Assembly (NCBI RefSeq): GCF_030733385.1
Contig: NZ_JASHJC010000007.1
Span: 158,718 to 222,717, forward strand
Reading direction: 5' to 3'
Source: Roseovarius sp. MMSF_3359
GTDB lineage: Bacteria > Pseudomonadota > Alphaproteobacteria > Rhodobacterales > Rhodobacteraceae
DNA length: 64,000 nucleotides
Part shown: piece after piece, positions 36,038-45,633 of the stretch
Position numbering within the stretch: the first letter of the stretch is position 1
Layout: each line of letters opens with the position of its first letter
Translations under genes and position numbers: made by a program
Notes under the pieces: generated by a model
Database searches by the model: none
Told to the model about the DNA's origin: nothing
What the model saw: only the letters and a program-made list of their open reading frames with translations

Positions 36038-36967
36038 ATGAGCAATGAAATCAGACTGGCGTTCGAACATCCCTCGGAACGTGCCGACGCGACGGCACCG
36101 GATGGTCCGCTGGACCGTATCTCCCTGCGCGATCACATCGTGGAGGTCGAGATCGGCGCGTTTCAGGCCGAACGCGGCATCACCCAACGGATTTGCTTTA
36201 ACGTCGTGGTCGAGGTGCGTCCGCTGACCGACCCGGTGGCGGACGATGTCGATCGCATCCTGTCCTATGACCGGGTGACCGAGGCCATCGCCGCCGAACT
36301 GGCCGAAGAACGCCTGAACTTGCTCGAGACCCTTGCAGAGCGCATTGCCGAGCGCATCCTGCTGGAGCCGCAGGCCGTGCGCAGCTTCGTGCGGATCGAA
36401 AAGCTCGACCGTGGCCCCGGTGCGCTTGGTGTGGAAATCGTCCGCTCGGTGGACGATCTGTCGACCAAGCCGGTGGCGCATCATTCCGACACCACGCCGC
36501 ACCCGCACGTGGTCTTCCTGACCAACGCCGCGATCGGCTCTCCGAACCTGCCGCGCTGGCTCGATCAGTTGCAGGCGCGGGCCGAACCGGTGATCCTCTG
36601 CGTCGGCCTGCCGGATGTCGACAGCCCCAAGACTGGCCACAAGATGACCCAGAGGCGCGTTGACCTGCTTGCGATTGAACAAAACGCCTGGATGCTGGCC
36701 GGACGCGACGACCGTTGCGTCGTGGTCGATACCCGGACCGAGCTCGACTGGGCCATGAAGAACGGTCAGATCAGCGTCTGGGCGCCCTCCAAGATTGTCC
36801 TGGATGCGGTTGACGGCCCCACCGTCGGCCCGAACGACCCGGTGGCGCTGGCCGCGTGGTTTTCAGGTCATGTCGAGGCCTCCGATCTCCTGTTGATCGG
36901 GGAACGCCCCCCTACCAGCTCGCCGGTCCCGGTTCTGGTGCAGGACATCGCGCAATCCGGGCTATGA
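36038..36967 (+). CDS. folB: Dihydroneopterin aldolase with C-terminal kinase-like domain
   Basis: A 309-residue protein, more than twice the size of FolB. Residues about 20-140 are the FolB domain (ISLRDHIVEVEIGAFQAERG; later LLETLAERIAERILLEP), which cleaves dihydroneopterin in folate synthesis. Residues about 155-300 look like an amino-acid-kinase fold: a VVFLTNAAIG strand, the PVILCVGLPDVDSPKTGHKM segment, and a C-terminal ISVWAPS...DPVALAAWF and ASDLLLIG pattern resembling the MfnE-like group of that superfamily. The usual N-terminal lysine-glycine motif of these kinases is replaced (LTNAAIGS), so the domain may not be catalytic. folP follows after 104 bases. Confidence 0.85.
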   Translation: MSNEIRLAFEHPSERADATAPDGPLDRISLRDHIVEVEIGAFQAERGITQRICFNVVVEVRPLTDPVADDVDRILSYDRVTEAIAAELAEERLNLLETLAERIAERILLEPQAVRSFVRIEKLDRGPGALGVEIVRSVDDLSTKPVAHHSDTTPHPHVVFLTNAAIGSPNLPRWLDQLQARAEPVILCVGLPDVDSPKTGHKMTQRRVDLLAIEQNAWMLAGRDDRCVVVDTRTELDWAMKNGQISVWAPSKIVLDAVDGPTVGPNDPVALAAWFSGHVEASDLLLIGERPPTSSPVPVLVQDIAQSGL

Positions 36968-36990
36968 ACCGACGCCTCCGCAAACCACCC

Positions 36991-37011
36991 GTCCCGGGCC
37001 TGACCCGGGAC
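36991..37011. repeat. Short palindromic repeat with CCTGA loop, copy 1
   Basis: GTCCCGGG (36991-36998), loop CCTGA, CCCGGGAC (37004-37011), then CTCC. A second copy with a different stem but the same loop and 3' CTCC is at 54153. Both sit in gaps of about 105 bases between two genes of the same operon. Confidence 0.7.
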
Positions 37012-37071
37012 CTCCACACCAGCCCGGCACGCGCGCATCGGGCTGCGATATGGTGGCGCTAGGTCCCGACC

Positions 37072-38088
37072 ATGGCTGATTGCTACTATCGCCCCATCGC
37101 CCGCACCGACCACATCCGCCCCGAGGGCGCCCTGCTCCTTGCGGGGGGGTGGACCTGGTTCGACATGGCCGAAGAAATCACCCGCGATGGCACGTCGCGT
37201 TTGATCCACGCCTCGAACCTGCCCGACAAGACCCTTGGACGGCTGACCGCCCCGCGCGCACCGATCTGCGGCCTGAGCTTCGAGACGCCGCGCCTGATGG
37301 GCATCCTCAACGTCACACCGGACAGCTTCTCCGATGGTGGACGCCATAACGCGCCGGATGCGGCCATCGCCCATACGAACGCGATGATCGCCGGAGGCGC
37401 GGACATGATCGACGTGGGGGGCGAGTCGACCCGCCCCGGCGCGGAACCCGTTCCCGTCGCCGATGAAATCGCGCGCACCGCCCCGGTCATCGCAGCGATC
37501 CGCGGGCAGTCCGATGTGCCAATTTCCATCGACACCCGCAAAACACCCGTTGCCTGCGCGGCCCATGAGGCGGGCGCGAACCTGGTCAACGACGTGGCCG
37601 GGTTCACCTTTGACGACACGCTCGCGCCCTACTGTGCCGAAAACGCCCTGCCCGTCTGTGTCATGCACGCGCAGGGCCGCCCGGAGACGATGCAGAACGA
37701 TCCGCGCTATGACCATCCGGCGCTTGATATCTACGACTGGCTTTCCGAGCGGGTCGATGCGCTTGTGGCGGCAGGCATTGCCCGGGATCAGATCATCATT
37801 GATCCCGGCATCGGTTTCGGCAAGACGCGCGCCCATAACCTCGTGCTCCTGCAGAACCTGTCGCTTTTCCACGGCTTGGGCTGTCCCATCCTGCTGGGTG
37901 CGTCACGCAAACGCTTCATCGGTGACCTGAGCGGGGTGAACGAGGCGTCCGAGCGCGTGCCGGGATCGCTTGCCGTGGCCATCGCGGGTGTTGCACAAGG
38001 CATCCAGATGCTGCGCATTCACGACGTCGCCGAGACCGCCGCCGCGCTGAAGCTCTGGCAAGCGGCGACGGGTGGAGAGCCGGCGTAA
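37072..38088 (+). CDS. folP: Dihydropteroate synthase
   Basis: Condenses dihydropterin pyrophosphate with p-aminobenzoate; the sulfonamide target. Of 338 residues the TIM barrel starts near residue 76 (LMGILNVTPDSFSDGG), with GADMIDVGGESTRPGAEPV near residue 104, DTRKTPVACAAHEAGA, and IIDPGIGFGKTRAHN near residue 240. The first 70 residues are an extra N-terminal part seen in other Rhodobacterales FolP proteins. The ATG has a weak ribosome binding site. It follows folB and precedes a copy of the 146-bp repeat. Confidence 0.95.
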   Translation: MADCYYRPIARTDHIRPEGALLLAGGWTWFDMAEEITRDGTSRLIHASNLPDKTLGRLTAPRAPICGLSFETPRLMGILNVTPDSFSDGGRHNAPDAAIAHTNAMIAGGADMIDVGGESTRPGAEPVPVADEIARTAPVIAAIRGQSDVPISIDTRKTPVACAAHEAGANLVNDVAGFTFDDTLAPYCAENALPVCVMHAQGRPETMQNDPRYDHPALDIYDWLSERVDALVAAGIARDQIIIDPGIGFGKTRAHNLVLLQNLSLFHGLGCPILLGASRKRFIGDLSGVNEASERVPGSLAVAIAGVAQGIQMLRIHDVAETAAALKLWQAATGGEPA

Positions 38089-38172
38089 AGGCGATCCGCT
38101 CTAAGCCACGCATAATGTTGTCGGCCTAACCCTTCCGTTCGCAACCCTGCGCTTAGCCGCTCGATTGCCAGA

Positions 38173-38318
38173 CCGCGGGATGGCGATCAACCGCTGTTGA
38201 ACGCATTTTATCTCTACCAAATCCGAAAATGCCCCGATCATTGCGCAACCTCTGCCAATCGCCAGCCCTTGCGGGCGGTCTGGCGATTGCGCGGCGGCCT
38301 GCGGCCTTGATTCCGCGC
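38173..38318 (+). repeat. Dispersed 146-bp structured element, copy 3
   Basis: CCGCGGG at 38173-38179 and TTTAT at 38207-38211, offset 34 as in copy 2. Hairpin 1: ATCGCCAG (38258-38265) with CTGGCGAT (38280-38287) and inner CCC/GGG. Hairpin 2: outer GCGCGG (38289-38294) with CCGCGC (38313-38318), inner GGCC-tgc-GGCC (38296-38306), joint TTGATT (38307-38312). It lies between folP and the convergent DMT transporter gene; the 261-base gap holds nothing else. Confidence 0.87.
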
Positions 38319-38349
38319 AAGAAAACCGCCGAACTAGATGGCCAGTCTC

Positions 38350-39267
38350 TCACCCCCGGCCAAACAACCGCCTGAGAGCGCCAAGCTGGCTCAGGGCAAC
38401 CCCGCTCAGGATCATCGCCATCCCGACCAGCAGGCTCGGCGGCAACGGCTCCGCCAGGATCATCGCGCCCAGGAAGACCGACCACAAAGGCACCTGATAG
38501 TTCACGAGGCTCATGAAGACCGGCCCGGCATCGCGGATAACCTGGGTCAGCAACACCTGCGCCACCGCGGTCGGCAAGACGCCAAGGTAGAGAAGCGCAA
38601 ACATCGCCTTGGTATTCACCCCCGACGGCACCCCTTCGACATAAAGCGCGAGCGGCAGTGCGATCACGCTGGCCACGCTCAGAGCGGCGGCCGAAAGCGA
38701 CAGCATGTTCACCGCCGGGCAGAGCCGTGTGGCGATGGCGCCGATGGAGTAACAGCCCGCCGCCGCCACGCAGGCGATGCGCGCCAGCGATTCCAAGTCG
38801 CTCCCGGTCGAGACGAACGCCGATTTTCCGATCAAGACGATCACCCCGGCCGAGCCAATCAGGAAACCGATCAACCGCCGCAGCACCATCGTCTCACCCG
38901 GCACAAACACATGCGCCAGCGGCAGCACCATGAGCGGCACAACCGCCATGCAGACGCCCGCAAACCCCGACGCGACCGAAAGCTGCGCCCAGGATAGAAG
39001 AGAAAACGGCACAATGTTCGAAAATAGCCCCATGATGATGGCAAATATCCATATCTTGCCGCCGTTTTCCTGCGACAGCGACGGCAGGCCAATCCCCCGC
39101 ACCGCGCAGAGAAGCACCAGGAGCACCGCGCCAAGGGTCAGCCGGATGGCTGCCACGGTCAACGGCCCCACCCCGGTGAGCGCCACGGTCACGAACATGA
39201 AGGACGCGCCCCAGATCACCCCGAGGATGAAGAGTTTCAGCCAGTTGATCGGATTGATGGGGGTCAT
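38350..39267 (-). CDS. DMT family transporter (EamA)
   Basis: A 305-residue inner membrane protein with ten hydrophobic segments in two EamA repeats (each about 140 residues; the first starts LKLFILGVIWGASFMFVTVA). Members export amino acids or metabolites; the substrate here is unknown. The start is the ATG of MTPINPINW with GAGG upstream; a TTG-started frame extends into the ilvC terminator and is unlikely. It lies downstream of ilvC in the same direction but beyond its terminator. Confidence 0.88.
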   Translation of the reverse strand: MTPINPINWLKLFILGVIWGASFMFVTVALTGVGPLTVAAIRLTLGAVLLVLLCAVRGIGLPSLSQENGGKIWIFAIIMGLFSNIVPFSLLSWAQLSVASGFAGVCMAVVPLMVLPLAHVFVPGETMVLRRLIGFLIGSAGVIVLIGKSAFVSTGSDLESLARIACVAAAGCYSIGAIATRLCPAVNMLSLSAAALSVASVIALPLALYVEGVPSGVNTKAMFALLYLGVLPTAVAQVLLTQVIRDAGPVFMSLVNYQVPLWSVFLGAMILAEPLPPSLLVGMAMILSGVALSQLGALRRLFGRG

Positions 39268-39290
39268 GCGCGCCTCTTGGTTCTGGAACG

Positions 39291-39318
39291 TAAAGACCCC
39301 AGCCATTGGCCGGGGTCA
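39291..39318 (-). terminator. Intrinsic terminator of ilvC
   Basis: On the minus strand GACCCCGGCC pairs with GGCTGGGGTC across AAT (one G-T pair), followed by TTTA. It lies 32 bases after the ilvC stop and separates ilvC from the DMT gene. Confidence 0.8.
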
Positions 39319-39349
39319 ATCCAATTCAGCCTAGAATTTGACCGTCCGG

Positions 39350-40500
<1,151 letters not shown>

Positions 40501-40956
40501 ATGCTCGACGACACGGACCGGCGCATCCTGCGCCACTATCAACATGACGCCACGCTTGGACCGGCGGAGCTTGCCGATCTCGCGGGCGTCACACCCGCAA
40601 CCTGCACCCGCAGGCTCGACCGGATGGCGCGGGCGGGCATCATCCGGGGCAACCGCGCAGTGATCGACTGGCGCGCGCTCGGCTATGAGGTCGAGGTCTC
40701 CTTGCGCATCGCGCTCGACAAGACGCAGCCCCGCGCCTTTGACGATTTCATGACCGCCGCGCGCGACGTGCCGGATATCATCGAAATCCAGACGTTCCTG
40801 GGCCGGGTTGATGTGCGCCTCTCAGTGATTGCCCGCGACATGGCGCATTATCAGCAGATCTATCGCAGCGCCATCCTCACCCTGCCCCATATCGCCGAGG
40901 TCGAGGCGCTGATGCACGTCGCGCGGATCAAATCGGACGAGGTTCTGCCGCTGTGA
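40501..40956 (+). CDS. Lrp/AsnC family regulator, first of two
   Basis: A 151-residue protein. The N-terminal helix-turn-helix is LDDTDRRILRHYQHDATLGP then AELADLAGVTPATCTRRLDR; the C-terminal RAM ligand domain follows (residues 65-145, with TFLGRVDVRLSVIARD). The ATG used starts in the family-like position; no ribosome binding site is visible, so leaderless translation is possible. It overlaps the next regulator by 4 bases (GTGA). It probably acts on ilvC and on itself. Confidence 0.9.
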   Translation: MLDDTDRRILRHYQHDATLGPAELADLAGVTPATCTRRLDRMARAGIIRGNRAVIDWRALGYEVEVSLRIALDKTQPRAFDDFMTAARDVPDIIEIQTFLGRVDVRLSVIARDMAHYQQIYRSAILTLPHIAEVEALMHVARIKSDEVLPL

Positions 40957-41411
40957 TCGAACTCGACACAACCGACCGCCTGATCCTGCGGGCCTTGACG
41001 CAGGACGCTACGCAATCGGCAAGCGCGCTTGGCCGCAGCCTGGGCCTGTCGCAACCGGCCACCTGGCGGCGCATCCGCAGGCTCTATGACAGCGGGGTCA
41101 TCAAGGGGCAGCGGCTTGACCTCGATCACGAAAAGCTCGGATTTGGCGTCACGGTCTTTCTCGGCATCAAGCTCGCCACCAAGGGGCGCGTGAGCCTTGA
41201 CGATTTCGAGCGTGCCGTCTCGGCCATCCCCGAAGTGCAGACGGTGGAGCATATCCTGGGCGTCTATGACTATCGCCTGCGGGTCGTGGCGCGGGATATC
41301 TCGGATTTTGAGCGGGTTTTACGGCGCCGTATCATGATGTTACCCGGCGTAGGTGATGTGGAAGCCAATGTGCTTCTGAGCGAGGAACGCCGTCCCGGAC
41401 CCATAGGCTAA
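40953..41411 (+). CDS. Lrp/AsnC family regulator, second of two
   Basis: A 152-residue Lrp-type protein with GTG start overlapping the stop of the first regulator. HTH: ELDTTDRLILRALTQDATQS then ASALGRSLGLSQPATWRRIR; RAM domain with HILGVYDYRLRVVARD. It is only distantly similar to its neighbour, so the pair may form heteromers or bind different amino acids, which is inference. Translation coupling suggests that they are made in equal amounts. Confidence 0.9.
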   Translation: MIELDTTDRLILRALTQDATQSASALGRSLGLSQPATWRRIRRLYDSGVIKGQRLDLDHEKLGFGVTVFLGIKLATKGRVSLDDFERAVSAIPEVQTVEHILGVYDYRLRVVARDISDFERVLRRRIMMLPGVGDVEANVLLSEERRPGPIG

Positions 41412-41510
41412 GCTGTCGAAAACGACCGGGAAACTGGCGGCTTTTCGGGATGCCACCAGCGCGGCGTTCTGATATGCGGGATCAAACACCTGTTTCACGG
41501 AGACGCCGCC

Positions 41511-42638
41511 ATGACTGCCCTTCTCGACCATATCGACCCCGACGGTCTGCTTGAATATTCGGTCGTTTTCACCGACCGGTCGCTCAACCACATGTCGGCC
41601 AGCTTTCAGCAGGTGATGAACGACATCTCGGGCATGCTCAAGGACGTCTACAATGCCGATGCGGTGGCCCTGATCCCCGGCGGCGGCAGTTACGGGATGG
41701 AGGCCGTCGCGCGCCAGTTCGGGACCGATGCACATGCGCTGATCGTGCGCAACGGCTGGTTCTCCTACCGCTGGACGCAGATTTTCGACGCGGGACAGTT
41801 CACGTCCGATACCACCGTCTGCATGGCGCGCCAGACCGGCAATGGCGACGTGGAGCCGTTCGCTCCCGCCCCGATCGACGAGGTCACCGCCAAGATCCGT
41901 GACGTGAAGCCGGACGTCGTCTTCGCGCCGCATGTGGAGACCTCCGCCGGGCTGATCCTGCCCGATGACTACGTGACCGCGCTGGCCGAGGCCGCCCATG
42001 AGGTCGGCGCGCTGATGGTGCTCGACTGCATCGCCTCGGGTTGCGCCTGGGTCGACATGAAGGCCACCGGCGTGGACGTGCTCATCTCCGCCCCGCAAAA
42101 GGGCTGGTCCGCGTCGCCCTCCGCGGGTCTCGTGATGATGTCCGACCGCGCGGTCAAGCGGATGGAAAACACCCAATCCAACAGCTTTGCCATCGACCTC
42201 AAGAAATGGCATTCGATCATGCAGGCCTATGAAAACGGCGGTCATGCCTATCACGCAACGATGCCCACCGATGCCCTGCGCGCTTTCCGCGACACGATGC
42301 TGGAGACCAAGGAATACGGGTTTGAAAAGCTGCGGGATGCGCAATGGGAACTGGGCAATGGCGTGCGCGGCATGCTGGCCGCGCGCGGGGTGAAATCCGT
42401 GGCCGCCGACGGGTTCGGCGCGCCCGGCGTTGTGGTCAGCTACACCGACGATCCGGATATCCAGAACGGCAAGAAGTTCGCAGCCGAGGGCATGCAGATC
42501 GCCGCCGGTGTGCCGTTGCAATGCAACGAGCCGGAGGGCTTCCGCACCTTCCGCCTTGGCCTTTTCGGCCTCGACAAGCTCTATGACGTGCCCGCCGCGA
42601 TGAAACGGCTTGAGGACGCTTTCGACAGAGTTCTCTGA
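41511..42638 (+). CDS. Class V aminotransferase
   Basis: A 375-residue pyridoxal phosphate enzyme of the serine--glyoxylate/alanine--glyoxylate aminotransferase type. The PLP-lysine is in ISAPQKGWSASPSAGL near residue 195; GGGSYGMEAVARQF near residue 55 forms the phosphate-binding turn and LMVLDCIASGCAWVDM near residue 170 holds the Asp that contacts the ring. CGGAGA lies before the ATG. The substrate cannot be told from sequence; its position beyond the Lrp genes does not establish a shared pathway. A 146-bp repeat copy follows. Confidence 0.88.
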   Translation: MTALLDHIDPDGLLEYSVVFTDRSLNHMSASFQQVMNDISGMLKDVYNADAVALIPGGGSYGMEAVARQFGTDAHALIVRNGWFSYRWTQIFDAGQFTSDTTVCMARQTGNGDVEPFAPAPIDEVTAKIRDVKPDVVFAPHVETSAGLILPDDYVTALAEAAHEVGALMVLDCIASGCAWVDMKATGVDVLISAPQKGWSASPSAGLVMMSDRAVKRMENTQSNSFAIDLKKWHSIMQAYENGGHAYHATMPTDALRAFRDTMLETKEYGFEKLRDAQWELGNGVRGMLAARGVKSVAADGFGAPGVVVSYTDDPDIQNGKKFAAEGMQIAAGVPLQCNEPEGFRTFRLGLFGLDKLYDVPAAMKRLEDAFDRVL

Positions 42639-42719
42639 AGGTTAGACGGTCTCCGTTGCAATTGAAAAGGCTTCGAACCGGGTTGGTCCGGACGGGGCAT
42701 CGACCGGACAACGTCAAAG

Positions 42720-42866
42720 CCGCGGGATGGCGACCGGCTTTGCGAGGGAAGTTCTTTATCTCAGCCAAGTCAGCAGAACCTCCGGGCAATGCACCAACAT
42801 CAACCAATCGCCAGCCCGGGGGGCGGTCTGGCGATCGCGCGGCGCCCTGCGGGCTTGATTCCGCAC
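42720..42866 (+). repeat. Dispersed 146-bp structured element, copy 4
   Basis: CCGCGGG at 42720-42726 and TTTAT at 42755-42759 (offset 35). Hairpin 1: ATCGCCAG (42807-42814) with CTGGCGAT (42828-42835). Hairpin 2: outer GCGCGG with CCGCAC (42837-42842 with 42861-42866, one mismatch), inner GCCC-tgc-GGGC (42844-42854), joint TTGATT (42855-42860). It is in the 296-base gap between the aminotransferase and the convergent M50 gene; nothing else is seen there. Confidence 0.87.
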
Positions 42867-42934
42867 GAAAGTTCAGAACTTGGACAACTCAGTTCCCAAT
42901 TGGTCTGGTTTCTAATGCGCTGCCCTTGTCCAGA

Positions 42935-43615
42935 TCAGCGACCACGCAGGCGGATGTTGCTGTCGCGCCCCAATCCCCTGCGCAGGGTCAGGACGATCAC
43001 CGCAAGACTGATGATCAGCCACGCCCACCCCCAAAGCGTGGCGGTCCCGCCGAACTCGTCGGCCAGCATGCGCGCGTCCGAAAGAAGATGCGACCGCGCG
43101 ATCGTATCGCTGTAAATGTCGAGCGGTACGTAGATCATGCTGGTCAGGCCAATCACCCGTAAGGTTAGGTCGTTGACGTCCCGTGGCAAAAACCGCGCCA
43201 CGCCCAGCATCAGCAGACCCGTCACCATACCAAAGCCGATGGCAAAGAAATCGCGCACGTAAAGCCCCGTCACTGCAAGCAGCACCAGGCCAAGACCGCC
43301 CAGAACGATGCGGTCCCAATGGGTTCGGACCGCGGCTATCATCAGCAAAGCACCGATCAGCAGCGACCCCATGTAACCTGCGGTCAGGATCAGAAAGCGG
43401 TTGCCCCCGCGCGAGATCACCATGCCGCCCTGCATCGGGTCGATTGTCAGGCCCAGGACCGATCCGCCGGTCAGAAGGGTCGCGATGGCATGGGAAATCT
43501 CATGCAGAAAGACGATCAACACCTTGAGCGGTGCCACCACCCAGGTGGGCCAGAACAGAACGATCAACAGGGTCAGCAGACCAAGTTGCCAGTGACCCCG
43601 GGCCAGGCGGCGCAT
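42935..43615 (-). CDS. M50 family metallopeptidase-like membrane protein
   Basis: A 226-residue protein with six or so hydrophobic segments. The zinc-site motif is HEISH (LIVFLHEISHAIATLL) near residue 42, as in M50 site-2-protease relatives; a second motif with a third ligand may lie near NPxxxD-like sequence DPMQGG, but is not certain, so activity is unproven. The ATG overlaps the end region of the UbiH-type gene (TGATTGATG), so the two are co-translated. Confidence 0.78.
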   Translation of the reverse strand: MRRLARGHWQLGLLTLLIVLFWPTWVVAPLKVLIVFLHEISHAIATLLTGGSVLGLTIDPMQGGMVISRGGNRFLILTAGYMGSLLIGALLMIAAVRTHWDRIVLGGLGLVLLAVTGLYVRDFFAIGFGMVTGLLMLGVARFLPRDVNDLTLRVIGLTSMIYVPLDIYSDTIARSHLLSDARMLADEFGGTATLWGWAWLIISLAVIVLTLRRGLGRDSNIRLRGR

Positions 43616-43618
43616 CAA

Positions 43619-44818
43619 TCAGCGCACCCCAAGCCCGAGCTGCATCAGCGTCTTGCGGACCGGTGCGAGGGCATAGATCGCATCTAGCCCCATGGCACGG
43701 ACGTCGCGCAAGGGCTGCGCCCGCATCATCGAGGCACGGTTCAGCAGGTCGATGCCCGCGACCCGCGCGCGGATCTCGGTATGACGACGGCGGTGATAGG
43801 TTTCGAGCGTCTGCAGATCGCCCAGGCGTTCCGGCGCAGCCTCGGCCAGGTCCAAAAGCACCCGCAGATCCCCCAGTGACATGTTGAGCCCCTGCGCCCC
43901 GATGGGCGGCACCACATGCGCCGCCTCGGCCACAAGCGCCACGCGCTCGGCATAAATCTCGCCCGCAACCTGGCTGATGATCGGCCAGACCGTGCGCCGC
44001 GACGCCAGCGTGAGCGGCCCGAAGAGGCGACAGGAGCGGTCGTTCATCGCGGCCTCGAATTCCGGTTGCGGCAGGGCGGCGAGGCGCTGCACCTCCGCGC
44101 CTTCCTCCATCCACACCACGGCGGAGGACGGGCGGCCCTCGTAATCCGGCAGCGGCACCAGGGTGAACGGCCCGCCGGACCGGTGGATCTCGGTCGAGAC
44201 GTTGCCGTGCGGGATCGCGTGGGTGACCGCAAAGGCCAGTGCTTTCTGCCCGTAATGCGTTGTCTTCACGTCGATCCCCGCCGCTTCCCGCATGGGGGAG
44301 TTGCGCCCGTCGGCGGCAATCACCAGCCGACAGCGGACGCGGGTGCCGTCACTCAGGCCCACGCGCGCCTCGACCTCGCGGGTGAAAAGCGTGGTCGTGC
44401 CGATGCCGGGGCGGAAGGTGACATTTGGCAAGCCCTCCAGATGCGCAACCATCTCGCGCCTCAAGAGCCAGTTGGGCAGGTTCCAGCCAAAAGGTTTGTC
44501 GGAAATCTCCGCCGCATCGAATTCCTTGGTGATCCGCGGCTCGGCCACTTCGCCGCCCGCATCGACGATCCGCATCACCTGCAAATCAGCGGCATGAGGG
44601 GCCAGGCGCGCCCACAAACCGGCCCGATCCAGAAGCGCCTGCGCCGGTTGCAGGAAAGCGGTTGTCCGCAGGTCCGATCCCGATTGGTCCCGGTCCGTGA
44701 CCGGCGGCGCCGGGTCGAGACAGAGCACGGAAAACCCCGCAGAGCCGAAAATGCAGGCCGCCGCCAGGCCGGCCACACCGCCGCCCGAGACAAGGATATC
44801 GTGATCGAATTGGGTCAT
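43619..44818 (-). CDS. UbiH/UbiF-type FAD-dependent hydroxylase
   Basis: A 399-residue flavin monooxygenase of the ubiquinone biosynthesis group. FAD fold: DILVSGGGVAGLAAACIFGS near residue 8; DG motif CRLVIAADGRNSPMREAAG near residue 165; and the second FAD motif AEAAHVVPPIGAQGLNMSLGD near residue 293 (family form P-x-x-G-Q-G; here GAQG). It probably hydroxylates the ubiquinone ring at one of positions C1, C5 or C6; which one cannot be read from the sequence. It is upstream of the M50 gene in the same operon. Confidence 0.9.
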   Translation of the reverse strand: MTQFDHDILVSGGGVAGLAAACIFGSAGFSVLCLDPAPPVTDRDQSGSDLRTTAFLQPAQALLDRAGLWARLAPHAADLQVMRIVDAGGEVAEPRITKEFDAAEISDKPFGWNLPNWLLRREMVAHLEGLPNVTFRPGIGTTTLFTREVEARVGLSDGTRVRCRLVIAADGRNSPMREAAGIDVKTTHYGQKALAFAVTHAIPHGNVSTEIHRSGGPFTLVPLPDYEGRPSSAVVWMEEGAEVQRLAALPQPEFEAAMNDRSCRLFGPLTLASRRTVWPIISQVAGEIYAERVALVAEAAHVVPPIGAQGLNMSLGDLRVLLDLAEAAPERLGDLQTLETYHRRRHTEIRARVAGIDLLNRASMMRAQPLRDVRAMGLDAIYALAPVRKTLMQLGLGVR

Positions 44819-44880
44819 GCGCCTGCCCTCCTGCTAATCGACATAGGGCATGAAAGGCGTGGTTTCCAAGCGGCAGCCTG

Positions 44881-45525
44881 TCACAGCAACCGCCCGAGGA
44901 AATCGGTCAGGTCATCGGTGTGGTGGTGCACATGATCGAGCGCCTGCGCCTCCGGGGCGACATGCACCGTGCGCATCCCCATCGCGTGGGGTGCTTTGAG
45001 GTTACGTGCCTCGTCTTCGAACATGGCCGCCCGTTGCGGCGCGATCCCGTCGCGGGTAAACACCGCATCGAACGCCTGCTGCTGCGGCTTGGGCAAAAAT
45101 CCCGCATGTTCGACACCGTAAACCGCGTCAAAGGCACCGGCGAGGCCACGCTGCGCGATCACCCGTTCGGCATAGGGCGCGCAGCCATTGGTGTAGACGA
45201 TCTTGCGCCCCGGCAACGCGCGAATGCGGGTGTTGAGCTCGGCATCGGGCTCCAGATGATCCAGAGAAATCTCATGCACCTCGATGAGGTAGGGATCGGG
45301 ATCAATGCCGTGTTCGTTCATCAGACCCGCAAGCGTCGTGCCGTGTTCATGCCAGTACTTGTTGCGCAGATGGTCGGCCTCGGCACGGTCCACGCGCAGG
45401 GTTGCCATCACGTATTCGGTCATCTTGACCTCGATCTGATCGAAAAGCCGCGCCTCGGGCGGGTAAAGCGTGTTGTCGAGGTCAAAGACCCAAGTATCGA
45501 CATGTGTGAAATGCTGTTTTGGCAT
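44881..45525 (-). CDS. HAD phosphatase, pyrimidine 5'-nucleotidase type
   Basis: A 214-residue haloacid dehalogenase-fold phosphatase. Motif I is TWVFDLDNTLYPPEARLFDQ near residue 10 (the DLDNTLYP form is typical of Sdt1-like pyrimidine nucleotidases), motif II is KIVYTNGCAPYAERV near residue 107, and motif III/IV is KPQQQAFDAVF with FEDEARNL near residue 170. It is likely to hydrolyse pyrimidine nucleotides or similar phosphate esters. It lies 62 bases upstream of the UbiH-type gene in the same direction. Confidence 0.88.
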   Translation of the reverse strand: MPKQHFTHVDTWVFDLDNTLYPPEARLFDQIEVKMTEYVMATLRVDRAEADHLRNKYWHEHGTTLAGLMNEHGIDPDPYLIEVHEISLDHLEPDAELNTRIRALPGRKIVYTNGCAPYAERVIAQRGLAGAFDAVYGVEHAGFLPKPQQQAFDAVFTRDGIAPQRAAMFEDEARNLKAPHAMGMRTVHVAPEAQALDHVHHHTDDLTDFLGRLL

Positions 45526-45633
45526 GGCGGCAACCTAGGCGCCTGCGACAAGAGTCGCAATCGCCAAGGCTTGATTGATTGGCCAAAGCGCGGCTAGGGT
45601 CGCGGAACAACTCAGCGCAGGGACATTCATCGT

